Notes: generated from the letters alone by a model not told the origin. A stretch of 64,000 nucleotides of DNA from Gaiellaceae bacterium (GCA_026002995.1 BPGK01000001.1:992001-1056000); one strand, 5' to 3'; positions 32,848 through 42,102 are shown, counted from the first letter of the stretch. Translations and numbers: made by a program.

Positions 32848-33882
32848 CTACGCCACGATCCGGGCGGCTTCGATCCACTCCGGCGAGAGCCCTCGCCGCT
32901 CGCGGGTCGCCTCCTCGAGGGAGACGTCTCCGATCGTGTCGCCGAGCACGGCCGCCATGCGTCCCCACGAGCCCTCGTCGGCGAGGCGGGCCGCGTGCAG
33001 GCCGAGGCGCGTCGCGACGAACCGATCGCGCGCGGTCGGCGTGCCTCCGCGCTGGACGTGGCCGAGTACGGTGACGCGCGTCTCGAACCCCGTGCCCGCG
33101 CTGATCTCGCGCGCGATCACGTGGCCGATGCCGCCCAGGCGCACGTAGCCGTAGCGGTCGACCTCCTGGATCACGAGCTCCTCCTGCTCGCCGCTCCGCC
33201 GCGTGAGCCGGTACCCCTCGGCCGCGACGACGATCGAGAAGTCCTTGCCCTGCTCATGGCGGGCGAGGATGTGCTCGCACGCGTCCTCGATCGGCGTCGG
33301 CGCCTCGGGGACGAAGATCACGTCCGCCCCGCCGGCGATCCCGCTCGCGGCCGCGATCCAGCCCGTATGGCGACCCATCACCTCGACCACCATCACGCGG
33401 TTGTGCGACTCCGCTGTCGTGTGCAGCCGGTCGATCGCGGCGGTGCAGATGTGGACCGCGGTGTCGAAGCCGATCGTGAGCTCGGTGCCTGCGAGGTCGT
33501 TGTCGATCGTCTTCGGGACGCCGACGACCGGGTAGGCGAGCTCCTCGTGCAGGCGGCGGGCGACTCCGAGCGTCCCCTCGCCGCCGATGACGACGACGCC
33601 GGCGAGACCGAGGGAGCGGGTCGTCGCCCGGACCGCCTCGACGGTCCCCTCCCGGAACGGGTCGTATCCGGTCGTGCCCAGGATCGTCCCGCCCCGCGGG
33701 AGGATGCCGGCGACGGCCGCGCGGTCGAGCGCGACCGTGTCCCCCTCCGCGAGGCCGCGCCAGCCGTGCCGGATCCCGATGACCTCGTAGCCGCGGTCGA
33801 CGGCGCCGCGCACGACCGCGCGGATGGCGGCGTTCAGGCCCGGGCAGTCGCCACCGCCCGTGAGGACGCCGATCGCGCTCAC
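32848..33882 (-). CDS. pfkA: 6-phosphofructokinase, ATP-type signature
   Basis: A 344-residue group III PFK. It has GGGDCPGLNA at the N-terminus, GGEGT at residues 100-104 and PKTIDND at 123-129. From family knowledge, Gly after the acidic residue in the GGxGT motif goes with ATP use, even with Lys in PKTIDND; this is the combination seen in Streptomyces ATP-PFK. It phosphorylates fructose-6-P in glycolysis. GTG start at 33882, 10 bases downstream of the second PFK gene, so both are in one transcript. Confidence 0.92.
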   Translation of the reverse strand: MSAIGVLTGGGDCPGLNAAIRAVVRGAVDRGYEVIGIRHGWRGLAEGDTVALDRAAVAGILPRGGTILGTTGYDPFREGTVEAVRATTRSLGLAGVVVIGGEGTLGVARRLHEELAYPVVGVPKTIDNDLAGTELTIGFDTAVHICTAAIDRLHTTAESHNRVMVVEVMGRHTGWIAAASGIAGGADVIFVPEAPTPIEDACEHILARHEQGKDFSIVVAAEGYRLTRRSGEQEELVIQEVDRYGYVRLGGIGHVIAREISAGTGFETRVTVLGHVQRGGTPTARDRFVATRLGLHAARLADEGSWGRMAAVLGDTIGDVSLEEATRERRGLSPEWIEAARIVA

Positions 33883-33892
33883 CGTCGCACCG

Positions 33893-35041
33893 TCAGTAGA
33901 GGAACATCGGCTTGCCGAGGACGTGGCGGACCTTCGGGCGGTACTCCTCGACGTCGTACAGCTCGTCGACGTCGACGCGCTTGACGCCCTCCCGCGTCGC
34001 GGAGATCGGCACGGTCGTGTAGCTCCCGTTGCGCAGCGAGACCATGCGGCCCGTGTCGCCCTCCACCGCGAGGTCGCCCGCGATCACGGCGTAGTTCGTC
34101 GCGACCATGAGGTCGAGCGAGTCCGGGCTCCCCGAGCGCATGAGGTAGGCGAGCTGCTGGTAGATGACCTCGCCGGCGCGCTCCTTCAGCATCTCGCTCA
34201 GGAGCTGACCGACGCCGCCGAGCTTGCGGTGCCCGTACGCGTCCGCCTCGCCCGAGAGGACGAGTTCGCCGCTCGCTGCCGGCTTCGCGCCCTCGGAGAT
34301 CGTCACCATCGCGTACCGCGACGGGTTCGCGCGCTTGTCGGCGAGGAGCAGCGCGGCGAGCCGATCCGGATCGAACGGAACCTCGGATATGACCGCCCGA
34401 TCGACACCGGCGAGGTAGGCGGTGATGAGCGACGTCTCTCCCGAGTAGCGGCCGAAGAGCTCGACCACCGCGATGCGCTCGTGGCTTCCGGCGCTCGTGC
34501 GCAGGTCGTGGATGAACTGGACGCCGCGGGTGACCGCCGTCGAGAAGCCGATGCAGTAGTCCGTGCCGTGGACGTCGTTGTCCATCGTCTTCGGGATCGC
34601 GATCACCGGCACTCCCTCGTCGTGGAGCCGGAGCGCGTACGAGAGCGTATCGTCGCCGCCGATCGCGACGAGCGCGTCGATCTCGAGAGCCTCGAGGACG
34701 CGCAGCACGTGGACCGTGAAGTCGAAGGGGCCGTCGCCCTCGAGCCCGCCGGCGAGGAACGCCGGTACCTCCGCACGCTTCACGTTCGCCGGGTTCGTGC
34801 GCGAGGTGTGGAGGACCGTGCCTCCCGTCCGGTCGATCGTCCGAACCGTCGCCGGGTCGAGCGCGACGGTGTTCTCGGCGATCGTCTCGTCGTCCTCGGG
34901 ATCGAGGTAGAGGAGCCCCGCCCAGCCCCGGCGGATGCCGACGACCTCGTGGCCGGAGGCGTGTACGCGCGTCACGAGCGCCTTGATGCAGGGGTTGAGG
35001 CCGGGCACGTCGCCGCCGCCGGTGAGGACGCCGAGCTTCAC
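33893..35041 (-). CDS. Phosphofructokinase with PPi-type signature
   Basis: A 382-residue PFK homologue. It has [15 protein letters not shown] at residues 128-132 and PKTMDND at 150-156. Asp in place of Gly in GGDDT together with Lys in PKTMDND is the accepted signature of pyrophosphate-dependent PFK, which is reversible and spares ATP. The GTG start at 35041 ([16 protein letters not shown]) follows a minus-strand TACCCT by 7 bases. It is first in the two-gene unit with pfkA. Substrate could instead be sedoheptulose-7-P; biochemical type is inferred from two residues. Confidence 0.85.
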   Translation of the reverse strand: MKLGVLTGGGDVPGLNPCIKALVTRVHASGHEVVGIRRGWAGLLYLDPEDDETIAENTVALDPATVRTIDRTGGTVLHTSRTNPANVKRAEVPAFLAGGLEGDGPFDFTVHVLRVLEALEIDALVAIGGDDTLSYALRLHDEGVPVIAIPKTMDNDVHGTDYCIGFSTAVTRGVQFIHDLRTSAGSHERIAVVELFGRYSGETSLITAYLAGVDRAVISEVPFDPDRLAALLLADKRANPSRYAMVTISEGAKPAASGELVLSGEADAYGHRKLGGVGQLLSEMLKERAGEVIYQQLAYLMRSGSPDSLDLMVATNYAVIAGDLAVEGDTGRMVSLRNGSYTTVPISATREGVKRVDVDELYDVEEYRPKVRHVLGKPMFLY

Positions 35042-35048
35042 GGGCGTC

Positions 35049-35054
35049 AGGGTA
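35049..35054 (-). promoter_or_regulatory. TACCCT (minus strand), possible -10 for the PFK pair
   Basis: On the minus strand TACCCT is followed by 7 bases and the GTG of the PPi-type PFK, with no SD. Confidence 0.4.
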
Positions 35055-35122
35055 GTCGCTGCCTCTTCGTGGTCGTCCTCGCAGGGAGAGCCTCGAGAGC
35101 TCCGACGCTACGATCGCTCCGA

Positions 35123-35206
35123 GCCGGAGTGGCGGAACTGGCAGACGCGCACGACTCAAAATCGTGTGTCCCGAGGGACGTGTGGGTTCGACTCCCACCT
35201 CCGGCA
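35123..35206 (+). tRNA. tRNA-Leu (anticodon CAA)
   Basis: An 84-base class II tRNA. Acceptor GCCGGAG (35123-35129) pairs with CTCCGGC (35199-35205) and the discriminator is A. The anticodon stem CACGA/TCGTG encloses the loop CTCAAAA, giving anticodon CAA (reads UUG). There is a long variable arm TGTCCCGAGGGACGT, and T-arm GTGGG-TTCGACT-CCCAC. CCA is not encoded. Confidence 0.95.
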
Positions 35207-35252
35207 TCGCTCGCGGTCGGGCTCGCTCGGGTGCCGGGACGCCCTGGTGCGG

Positions 35253-35281
35253 TTGCGTTCGAGCGCGGGAGGGCGGATACT
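35253..35281 (+). promoter_or_regulatory. Probable livK promoter
   Basis: TTGCGT (35253-35258), a 17-base spacer, then GATACT (35276-35281). A 7-bp hairpin (GTCCGGC 35291-35297 with GCCGGAC 35304-35310) would sit at the very 5' end of the transcript. The liv operon thus appears to have an ordinary leader of about 65 bases, unlike the leaderless genes. Confidence 0.4.
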
Positions 35282-35340
35282 TGCCCTCGAGTCCGGCCGT
35301 CGTGCCGGACGCAGGTGGTAATCCGGATCCAACGGACGTG

Positions 35341-35346
35341 AGGAGG
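35341..35346 (+). promoter_or_regulatory. Strong SD that fixes the TTG start of livK
   Basis: AGGAGG ends 6 bases before TTG 35353. No ATG lies in a sensible place, and the signal peptide begins right after this TTG. Confidence 0.75.
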
Positions 35347-35352
35347 GACAGC

Positions 35353-36582
35353 TTGACCAGGAAGCGGATCGCCTCCATTGCCCTCGGGATCGTCGTCGTG
35401 TCGCTCGCGGTCGTGGCGGCAGGCTGCGGTGGCGGGGGAGATGGGAAGACGCTCAAGATCGTGTCCGACCTCCCGCTGCAGGGCTCCGATCGGGTACAGA
35501 CGGAGCAGATGAACCGCGCGATCGAGTTCGTGCTCGAGCAGGCGGATTACAAGGCGGGCGACTACACGATCGAGTTCGAGGCCTTCGACGACTCGACCGC
35601 GGCCGCCGGGAAGTGGGACGAGGCGAAGTGCGCGGAGAACGCCCGGACGTACGTCGACGAGGAGGTCGCCGGCGTCATCGGGACGTACAACTCGGGGTGC
35701 GCTGCGATCATCATCCCGATCCTGAACGAGGTGCCGATCGCAATGGTCAGCCCGGCGAACACGTACGTCGGTCTGACCACCTCGGGGCCCGGCACCGAGG
35801 AAGGCGAGCCCGACAAGTACTACCCGACGGGTGAGCGCAACTACGCGCGTGTCGTCGCTCACGACGGCTTCCAGGGCAAGGTCGGGGCCGCCTTCATGAA
35901 GGACACCCTCGGGGTGACGAAGGTCTTCATCCTCGACGACAAGGAGCTGTACGGGAAGGGCGTCGCCGACTCGTTCGAGGGCGCGGCGCGCGAGATCGGG
36001 CTCGAGGTCGTCGGGCACGAGGGCTGGGACAAGGACGCCCCGAACTACACCGCCCTGATGACGAAGATCAAGGCGAGTGGCGCCGACGGCATCTACATCG
36101 GCGGCGTGTCCACGAACAACGGCGGCCAGCTCGTGAAGGACAAGGTCGCTGTGCTCGGGGACAACGAGCAGGTGAAGATGGTCGTCTCCGACGGCTTCGT
36201 GCTCTCGTCGCTCTTCGACGAGGCCGGCGCCGAGAACGTCGAAGGCGCGTACGGAACTGCGCCCACGCAGCCGCCGGACAAGCTGACGGGCGCAGGCGCC
36301 GAGTTCATCCAGCAGTTCCAGGAGGCCGAGGGCGAGGGTGTGGCCATCGAGGTCTACACGATCTACGCCGCTGCGGCAGCTCAGGTGCTGCTCGATGCGA
36401 TCGCGCGCTCAGACGGCACGCAGGCCGATATCGTCGCCAAGCTCTTCGAGACGAACCTCGAGGACAGCGTCCTCGGCCCGATCTCGTTCGACCAGAACGG
36501 CGATCCGGCTGCAGGGGTGGAGTCGATCTACAAGGCCATCGACGGAGCTTGGGTCTGGCAGGAGGCGAAGTCCGCCTCGTAG
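35353..36582 (+). CDS. livK: Branched-chain amino acid ABC transporter substrate-binding lipoprotein
   Basis: A 409-residue periplasmic-binding-protein-type lipoprotein. The signal peptide runs RKRIASIALGIVVVSLAVVAAGC with lipobox VAAGC (C25 lipidated). The Peripla_BP_6/Leu-binding fold follows (KIVSDLPLQGSD, GVIGTYNSGCAAIIIPILNE, VTKVFILDDKELYGKGVADSFEGAA, GIYIGGV). It delivers the amino acid to LivHM. I start it at TTG 35353 because AGGAGG precedes it. A strong hairpin separates it from livH, which may keep binding protein in excess over permease. Confidence 0.93.
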   Translation: MTRKRIASIALGIVVVSLAVVAAGCGGGGDGKTLKIVSDLPLQGSDRVQTEQMNRAIEFVLEQADYKAGDYTIEFEAFDDSTAAAGKWDEAKCAENARTYVDEEVAGVIGTYNSGCAAIIIPILNEVPIAMVSPANTYVGLTTSGPGTEEGEPDKYYPTGERNYARVVAHDGFQGKVGAAFMKDTLGVTKVFILDDKELYGKGVADSFEGAAREIGLEVVGHEGWDKDAPNYTALMTKIKASGADGIYIGGVSTNNGGQLVKDKVAVLGDNEQVKMVVSDGFVLSSLFDEAGAENVEGAYGTAPTQPPDKLTGAGAEFIQQFQEAEGEGVAIEVYTIYAAAAAQVLLDAIARSDGTQADIVAKLFETNLEDSVLGPISFDQNGDPAAGVESIYKAIDGAWVWQEAKSAS

Positions 36583-36599
36583 CCGGCCTCAGAGGTCGT

Positions 36600-36629
36600 G
36601 AGAGGGCCGCCCGCGAGGGCGGCCCTCTC
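36600..36629 (+). terminator. Strong hairpin between livK and livH
   Basis: A 13-bp perfect GC-rich stem: GAGAGGGCCGCCC (36600-36612), GCGA loop, GGGCGGCCCTCTC (36617-36629), then GTTC. The weak T-run suggests partial termination or mRNA end protection, which would give more livK than livHMGF transcript. Confidence 0.75.
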
Positions 36630-36640
36630 GTTCACCGCCC

Positions 36641-37744
36641 GTGACCGACATCCCCGCTCCCGCTCCGCTCCTCGCTCGTCGGCGACCACCGGTCTCCGAC
36701 CTCCTGCGCTGGATCTTCGGCGCCCTCATCGTCCTCGGGCTGGGGTACTGGCTCGTCGGGGAGGCGGTCGCGAATCCCGAGCGATTCGCCCAGGTCTCGG
36801 TGATCGGGCTCTCGAACGGGATGATCTATGCGCTCGTCGCCCTGGGCTACACGCTCGTCTACGGGATCATCGAGCTGATCAACTTCATGCACGGCGACAA
36901 CTTCATGCTGGGCAGCTTCCAGGCCCAGTCGATGCTCGCCGACGGGTCGTTCCAGCTCCCGCTCCTCTTCTTCACGATCTCGATCCCCCTGGGGACGGCC
37001 GTCACGGTGAGCGACTCCGCTGCGCAGAAGGCGTTCGCGATCGGGCTCACCCTGATCGTGGCGATGGCCTTCTGCATGACCATCAACGTGACCATCGAGC
37101 GGATCGGCTACAAGCCCCTGCGCGCCCAGCCACGGCTCGCGGCGCTCATCACGGCGATCGGCTTCTCGTTCATCCTCCAGGGGATCGGGCTCTCCTGGAA
37201 GGGCGCAGGCCGCGTGCCCGTCCCGGCCATCGTTCCCGACACGCCGCTCATCGAGGCGAACGGGATCGTCTACTACGACCTGCGCGACCTCATGGTCCTC
37301 CTCATCACCATCCCCGTTCTCCTCGGCCTCACCTGGCTCGTGCAGCGCACGAAGCAGGGGAAGGCGATGCGCGCCACCGCCCAGGACCGGGACGCCTCCG
37401 CGATGATGGGCATCGACGTCGACCGTACGATCTCGTTCACGTTCGCTCTCGGGGGCGCGCTGGCGGGAGCGGGCGGCGTCATCTACGCGCTCTACGTCGG
37501 GACGACGTACTTCACCCTCGGCTTCCGGCTCGGGCTCATCGCTTTCACCTCGGCCGTGCTCGGCGGGATCGGCAACCTCACCGGCGCGGTGCTCGGAGGC
37601 ATCCTCATCGGCCTCGTCGCGGCCTACAACGACGGCTTCGGCGACGCCCGCTGGACGTACAGCATCATCTTCACGATCCTCATCCTCATCCTCGTCTTCC
37701 GGCCCTCGGGCCTCCTCGGCGAGCGCGTCCCGGAGGGGCAGTGA
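36641..37744 (+). CDS. livH: Branched-chain amino acid ABC transporter permease LivH
   Basis: A 367-residue membrane protein. A hydrophilic N-terminal tail of about 20 residues is followed by the LivH core (GLSNGMIYALVALGYTLVYGIIELINFMHGDNFMLGSF). It ends with VLGGIGNLTGAVLGGILIGLV and FRPSGLLGERVPEGQ. An extra hydrophobic segment of about 60 residues (about 95-155) makes it longer than the first LivH in the window (305). GTG start at 36641, 11 bases after the hairpin. It pairs with LivM immediately downstream (1 base gap). Confidence 0.93.
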   Translation: MTDIPAPAPLLARRRPPVSDLLRWIFGALIVLGLGYWLVGEAVANPERFAQVSVIGLSNGMIYALVALGYTLVYGIIELINFMHGDNFMLGSFQAQSMLADGSFQLPLLFFTISIPLGTAVTVSDSAAQKAFAIGLTLIVAMAFCMTINVTIERIGYKPLRAQPRLAALITAIGFSFILQGIGLSWKGAGRVPVPAIVPDTPLIEANGIVYYDLRDLMVLLITIPVLLGLTWLVQRTKQGKAMRATAQDRDASAMMGIDVDRTISFTFALGGALAGAGGVIYALYVGTTYFTLGFRLGLIAFTSAVLGGIGNLTGAVLGGILIGLVAAYNDGFGDARWTYSIIFTILILILVFRPSGLLGERVPEGQ

Positions 37745-37745
37745 G

Positions 37746-39020
37746 GTGAGCTCGCAGGCCGGGAGCGCACGAGCACGGGCCTTTTTCGGCGCGCCGGAGC
37801 GGTGGCTGCCCTGGGCCCTCGTCGTCCTCGCCCTCACGTACCCGTTCTGGTTCGACGTGCCGCCCTTCAGCTACGTGACGCTCGACGTGCTCGGGCTGAA
37901 GCAGGACGTGATCATCTCGATGGGTGTCTACGTGATGCTCGCGCTCGGCCTGAACATCGTCGTCGGGTTCGCGGGTCTGCTCGATCTCGGATACGTGGCG
38001 TTCTTCGCGCTCGGCGCCTACACCGTCGGCTGGTTCGCCTCTGACAAGTTCTCGGGCGTGAGCTGGCACTTCGCCTCGACGGCCGTCGAGGGCGCAGCCG
38101 GCATCCACCTCAACCTCTGGATCGTCATGCTCCTCCTCGCTGCGGTCATCGCGGCGATCGCCGGCGTCATCATCGGCTGGCCGACGCTCAGGCTGCGCGG
38201 CGACTACCTCGCGATCGTGACGCTCGGCTTCGGCGAGATCATCCCCGACGTCTTCCGCAACGCCGACAAGCTGCCCGTCCCCACTGGCGTGCAGTGGACG
38301 CCGCCGTTCCTCGACTTCTCGAACCTCAACCTGACGAACGGGGTGCGGGGGATCAGGCAGCTCGACCGGCCCGGCTTCGGGGAGCACCTCGACGCCTGGA
38401 CCGCCGGGAGGCTGCCCGAGCGCTTCGGGCCCACCGACCTCGAGCCCTGGTACTTCACGATCGTCGTCTTCGTCGCGGTCGCGATCTTCGTGATCCGGCG
38501 GCTCGAGCACTCGAAGATGGGGCGCGCGTGGGTCGCCGTGCGCGAGGACGAGGTCGCCGCCTCCGCGATGGGGGTTCCGCTCATGCGCACGAAGCTGTGG
38601 GCGTACGGGATCGGCGCGGTCTTCGGCGGCGTCGTCGGCGCGTACTACGGCTCCTTCATCGGCTCCGTCTTCCCGACGAGCTTTTTCTTCAACATCTCGA
38701 TCATCGTCCTCTGCATGGTCATCGTCGGCGGCATGGGGAACGTCTACGGCGTCATTCTCGGTGCGGTCGTGCTCCAGTACCTGAACGTCGCGGGCCTCGA
38801 CAAGATCGGCCGCGCCTTCAACCAAGCCTTCGGCACGAACGAGACCGTCTTCGCGCAGTACAAGTTCCTCATCTTCGGGGCGCTGCTCGTGACGATGATG
38901 CTGCTCCGCCCCGAGGGGATCATCCCGAGCGCGCGCCGCAAGGCGGAGTTCCACGAGGCGGAGGAGGAAGGGGCCCCGCCGGCCGGCGACCTCGCCGACG
39001 CCCACCGGGAGGGGTCGTGA
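37746..39020 (+). CDS. livM: Branched-chain amino acid ABC transporter permease LivM
   Basis: A 424-residue membrane protein with the LivM hallmark LALGLNIVVGFAGLLDLGYVAFFALGAYT and the conserved cytoplasmic loop MGRAWVAVREDEVAASAMGV. It is about 70 residues longer than the first LivM, mostly from a periplasmic insert around residues 175-235 (ending near PERFGPTDLEPWY) and a charged C-terminal tail. GTG start at 37746. The stop overlaps the GTG of livG. Confidence 0.93.
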   Translation: MSSQAGSARARAFFGAPERWLPWALVVLALTYPFWFDVPPFSYVTLDVLGLKQDVIISMGVYVMLALGLNIVVGFAGLLDLGYVAFFALGAYTVGWFASDKFSGVSWHFASTAVEGAAGIHLNLWIVMLLLAAVIAAIAGVIIGWPTLRLRGDYLAIVTLGFGEIIPDVFRNADKLPVPTGVQWTPPFLDFSNLNLTNGVRGIRQLDRPGFGEHLDAWTAGRLPERFGPTDLEPWYFTIVVFVAVAIFVIRRLEHSKMGRAWVAVREDEVAASAMGVPLMRTKLWAYGIGAVFGGVVGAYYGSFIGSVFPTSFFFNISIIVLCMVIVGGMGNVYGVILGAVVLQYLNVAGLDKIGRAFNQAFGTNETVFAQYKFLIFGALLVTMMLLRPEGIIPSARRKAEFHEAEEEGAPPAGDLADAHREGS

Positions 39021-39802
39021 GCGAGGGCTCGCACCTCCTCGAGGCCTACCGGGTCCGCAAGGAGTTCGGCGGGCTCGTCGCCGTAAACGATGTCGACTTC
39101 ACGATCCCGCACGGGAAGATCGTGAGCCTGATCGGGCCGAACGGCGCCGGCAAGACGACCTTCTTCAACATCCTGACGGGCGTCTACAAGCCGACCCGCG
39201 GCGAGGTGACCTTCCTCGGCCAGCGGGTAACGGGCCTGCCTCCGCACAAGGTGACACGGCTCGGGATGGCGCGCACCTTCCAGAACATCCGCCTCTTCCA
39301 CAACATGACGGCGGTCGAGAACGTGCAGGTCGCGATGCACAGCAAGCTCAAGGGCGGCGTTTGGGCATCCATCTTCCGAACACCCCGGCTCAAGCGGGAA
39401 GAGGCCGAGGCGGAGTCGCGCGCCCGCGAGCTCCTCGGCTACTGCGGGCTCGACCGCTCGCAGTTCGACGAGTACGCGAAGAACCTCCCCTACGGCGATC
39501 AGCGGCGGCTCGAGGTGGCGCGCGCGCTCGCAGCCGAGCCCGTGCTTCTCCTCCTCGACGAGCCGACCGCCGGCATGAACCCCCAAGAGACGGCCGCGTT
39601 CATCGACTTCGTGTACCGGGTGCGCGACGAGAAGGGCCTGACGATCCTCCTTATCGAGCACGACATGAAGCTCGTGATGGGCGTCTCCGATCGCGTGACC
39701 GTCCTCGACTACGGAGAGAAGATCGCGGAGGGGTCGCCGGCCGAGGTGCAGCGAGACCCTCGCGTCATCGAGGCCTACCTCGGAAAGGCGGCGACAGCGT
39801 GA
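39017..39802 (+). CDS. livG: ABC transporter ATP-binding protein LivG
   Basis: A 261-residue ATPase. Walker A is GPNGAGKT (residues 40-47). A degenerate signature NLPYGDQRRLEVARAL replaces LSGGQ, as is normal for LivG. Walker B is LLLLDEPTAGM, with the switch histidine in LIEHDMK. The family C-terminus IEAYLGK is present. GTG overlaps the livM stop, and an SD (GGGAGGGG) lies in the end of livM. Confidence 0.95.
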   Translation: MSEGSHLLEAYRVRKEFGGLVAVNDVDFTIPHGKIVSLIGPNGAGKTTFFNILTGVYKPTRGEVTFLGQRVTGLPPHKVTRLGMARTFQNIRLFHNMTAVENVQVAMHSKLKGGVWASIFRTPRLKREEAEAESRARELLGYCGLDRSQFDEYAKNLPYGDQRRLEVARALAAEPVLLLLDEPTAGMNPQETAAFIDFVYRVRDEKGLTILLIEHDMKLVMGVSDRVTVLDYGEKIAEGSPAEVQRDPRVIEAYLGKAATA

Positions 39803-40533
39803 GCAGCGAGAACGGCGCGGCGCTCCTCGAGGTCGACGACATCCACGTCTACTACGGGACGATCCACGCCCTCAAGGGGATCTCCCTGACCGTCCGAGAG
39901 GGGGAGATCGTCACCCTCATCGGCGCGAACGGCGCGGGCAAGTCGACGACGCTGCGGTCGATCAACGGCCTCCACCATCCCCGCAGCGGGACGATCCGCT
40001 TCCGGGGCGAGGACATCACGAACCGGCCCGCGCACGAGGTCGTGCGGATGGGGATCTCGCAGTCCCCCGAGGGCCGCCACGTGTTTCCGCGCATGTCCGT
40101 GCTCGAGAACCTCGAGATGGGCGCCTACCAGCGCGAGAAGGGGACGCCCGAGTACAAGGAGGATCTCGAGCGCGTGTACACGCTCTTCCCACGACTCCGT
40201 GAGCGGGCGAGCCAGAAGGCCGGGACGCTCTCGGGCGGCGAGCAGCAGATGCTCGCGATGGGGCGCGCGCTCATGGCACGACCGCGGCTCCTGCTCCTGG
40301 ACGAGCCGTCGATGGGCCTCGCGCCGATCTTCGTCGAGCGGATCTTCGAGATCGTCGTCGAGATCAACCGCCAAGGAACCCCCGTGCTCCTCGTCGAGCA
40401 GAACGCGCTCATGGCGCTCGAGGTCGCGAGCCGCGGCTACGTCCTCGAGACCGGGACGGTCGCGCTCGCCGACGATGCGGCCGCCCTCCGCCGAAACGAG
40501 CAGGTTCGGAAGGCCTACCTGGGCGAGGACTGA
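39799..40533 (+). CDS. livF: ABC transporter ATP-binding protein LivF
   Basis: A 244-residue ATPase. Walker A is GANGAGKS (42-49), the signature TLSGGEQQMLAMGRALM, and Walker B LLLLDEPSMGLAP with LVEQNA. It is the second ATPase of the LivGF heterodimer. GTG start overlaps the livG stop (GTGA). The 3' end overlaps the end of the reverse-strand LarA-like gene by 19 bases. Confidence 0.95.
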   Translation: MSSENGAALLEVDDIHVYYGTIHALKGISLTVREGEIVTLIGANGAGKSTTLRSINGLHHPRSGTIRFRGEDITNRPAHEVVRMGISQSPEGRHVFPRMSVLENLEMGAYQREKGTPEYKEDLERVYTLFPRLRERASQKAGTLSGGEQQMLAMGRALMARPRLLLLDEPSMGLAPIFVERIFEIVVEINRQGTPVLLVEQNALMALEVASRGYVLETGTVALADDAAALRRNEQVRKAYLGED

Positions 40534-42065
40534 GGGGCGGGCACTTGGGCGTTCGTCGCTCGCGCCCTCGCGTCCGGCTCCTCTTCTCCGACGATCAGGG
40601 GTGCATAGGGCGGTGCCAGGAGCACGCCGAGCCGGGCTCTGCCGCCGGCGAGGCCGTGTGCCATCTCGAGGGCGCTTCCGACGCCGTGGCTCGGGACGAG
40701 TCCGAGGGCGCGAGCGGCGAGCGCGTCACGGCAGCCGGCGACGACGACGGCTCCGAGCCTCGAGAGCGCCGGGACGCACGCCGCCCAGTCGGCGAACGGG
40801 AGCAGCGGATGGCACGCCTCGCCCCGGCGGTAGGAGGCGATCGCAGCCGCGTCGGAGGCCACGGCTCGCTCCGCTGCGGCGAGCGCTGCAGGCTCACGCG
40901 TCCGGAGCGCCTCGAGCAGAGCGACGTACGGCGTCTCGTGTCGCGCGAACGTCCGCGTCAGTGGGTGGACGAGGACGAGCGTTCCGCCCTCGCGAATCGG
41001 GGAGGCGTTCCGGTAGAGCCTCGCCGCGAGACCGAGCGCGAGAGACGCCGCGGTCACCGGGTTCGGCCGCGCGCGCGGCAGGTGCGGGCCGACCCAGGGG
41101 ACGCCGACCACGAGGGCGTCGACTGGCTGCGCGAGCCGGACGCCGCGGAGCTCGACTCCGCGGACGAGCGCCTCGGCGTGGGCGACCGAAGGCGGGCCGG
41201 CGAAGGCGGCGGTCGCGTCGAGGCGACGGCCGAGCCGCCCGAGGATCTCCGCGCGCGCGACACCGGGAAGCCGCGAGAAGATGGCTCGCGATCGCGAGCG
41301 GGCCACCCGCTGCACTGTCTCCACGTCGTCGGGGTAGCCGCGGAACGCTCCGACGATCCGCGGCAGGTCGAGGACGAGCGATACCCCGAGGAGCGGCGCC
41401 CTCGAGGCGATGGCGCCCTCGAGGCGGGTCGCCGTCGCCCACGCGGGCGCGGTCGCCGCCTCGAGGAGGGAGCGCGCGCCGGTGGCACGACGCACCGTCG
41501 CCGTGTCGCACGCGCCGAGGAGCGCGCCCGTGCCGCCGTGCACGACGGTCTCGGCCGCGGTCACCGTCACGACGAAGTCGGTCTCGATCAGCTCCGGGCT
41601 CACCCGGACGTCGTCGAAGAGCGGGACGAGGCCGGCGTCCTCCACGTCGTGCACGACGACGCGGCCGTGGAACGACCGAGCCTCGGGGGGTGGCAGCAGC
41701 GTCTCGAGCTCGCGCCGCCCGAGCCGACGTCCGAGGCCCCCCGCGACGAGGATCGTGACCCGCTCGCCGCGGACGCCGCAGCGCTCGAGCTCACGGAGCG
41801 TCGCGGCGAGCGCGGTGGCTCGCGGATCTCGGCTCCCGCCGGGGACGGGGAGCGCCGGGGGCTCGACGACGATCGTCACGCGGCCGGCGCGCGGTGCAAC
41901 CCTCTCGAGCGGCGGCCCGGAGAGGGGGAAGCGCAGCGCGTCGCGGACGGCGGCGTCCACGTCGACGACGCGCTCGGGAGGCGGTGGAGGGTGGAGGACG
42001 ACGTCGTCGTCTGCGACGGGCACGAGCACGACGCGCGTCCCGGCGAGAAGCGGAATGCGGCGCAC
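40515..42065 (-). CDS. LarA/DUF2088-like protein without the lactate racemase catalytic lysine
   Basis: A 516-residue soluble protein related to the nickel-pincer lactate racemase family. The N-terminal DUF2088-like half has VTIVVEPPALPVPG in place of the DxTRPxP motif, VTILVAGG, and TVTAAETVVHGGTGALLGACD where LarA has the HGFAGFSGGAK loop. The C-terminal half has VDALVVGVPWVGPH and GGTLVLVHPL. The pincer-bearing lysine is not visible in the GG loop, so racemase activity is doubtful. I start it at GTG 42065; a TTG at 42077 is possible. Divergent from polA. Confidence 0.6.
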   Translation of the reverse strand: MRRIPLLAGTRVVLVPVADDDVVLHPPPPPERVVDVDAAVRDALRFPLSGPPLERVAPRAGRVTIVVEPPALPVPGGSRDPRATALAATLRELERCGVRGERVTILVAGGLGRRLGRRELETLLPPPEARSFHGRVVVHDVEDAGLVPLFDDVRVSPELIETDFVVTVTAAETVVHGGTGALLGACDTATVRRATGARSLLEAATAPAWATATRLEGAIASRAPLLGVSLVLDLPRIVGAFRGYPDDVETVQRVARSRSRAIFSRLPGVARAEILGRLGRRLDATAAFAGPPSVAHAEALVRGVELRGVRLAQPVDALVVGVPWVGPHLPRARPNPVTAASLALGLAARLYRNASPIREGGTLVLVHPLTRTFARHETPYVALLEALRTREPAALAAAERAVASDAAAIASYRRGEACHPLLPFADWAACVPALSRLGAVVVAGCRDALAARALGLVPSHGVGSALEMAHGLAGGRARLGVLLAPPYAPLIVGEEEPDARARATNAQVPAPQSSPR

Positions 42066-42102
42066 ACGCGTATCCAAGCCGAAGCCTCCGCGAGCGCGGG
42101 CG

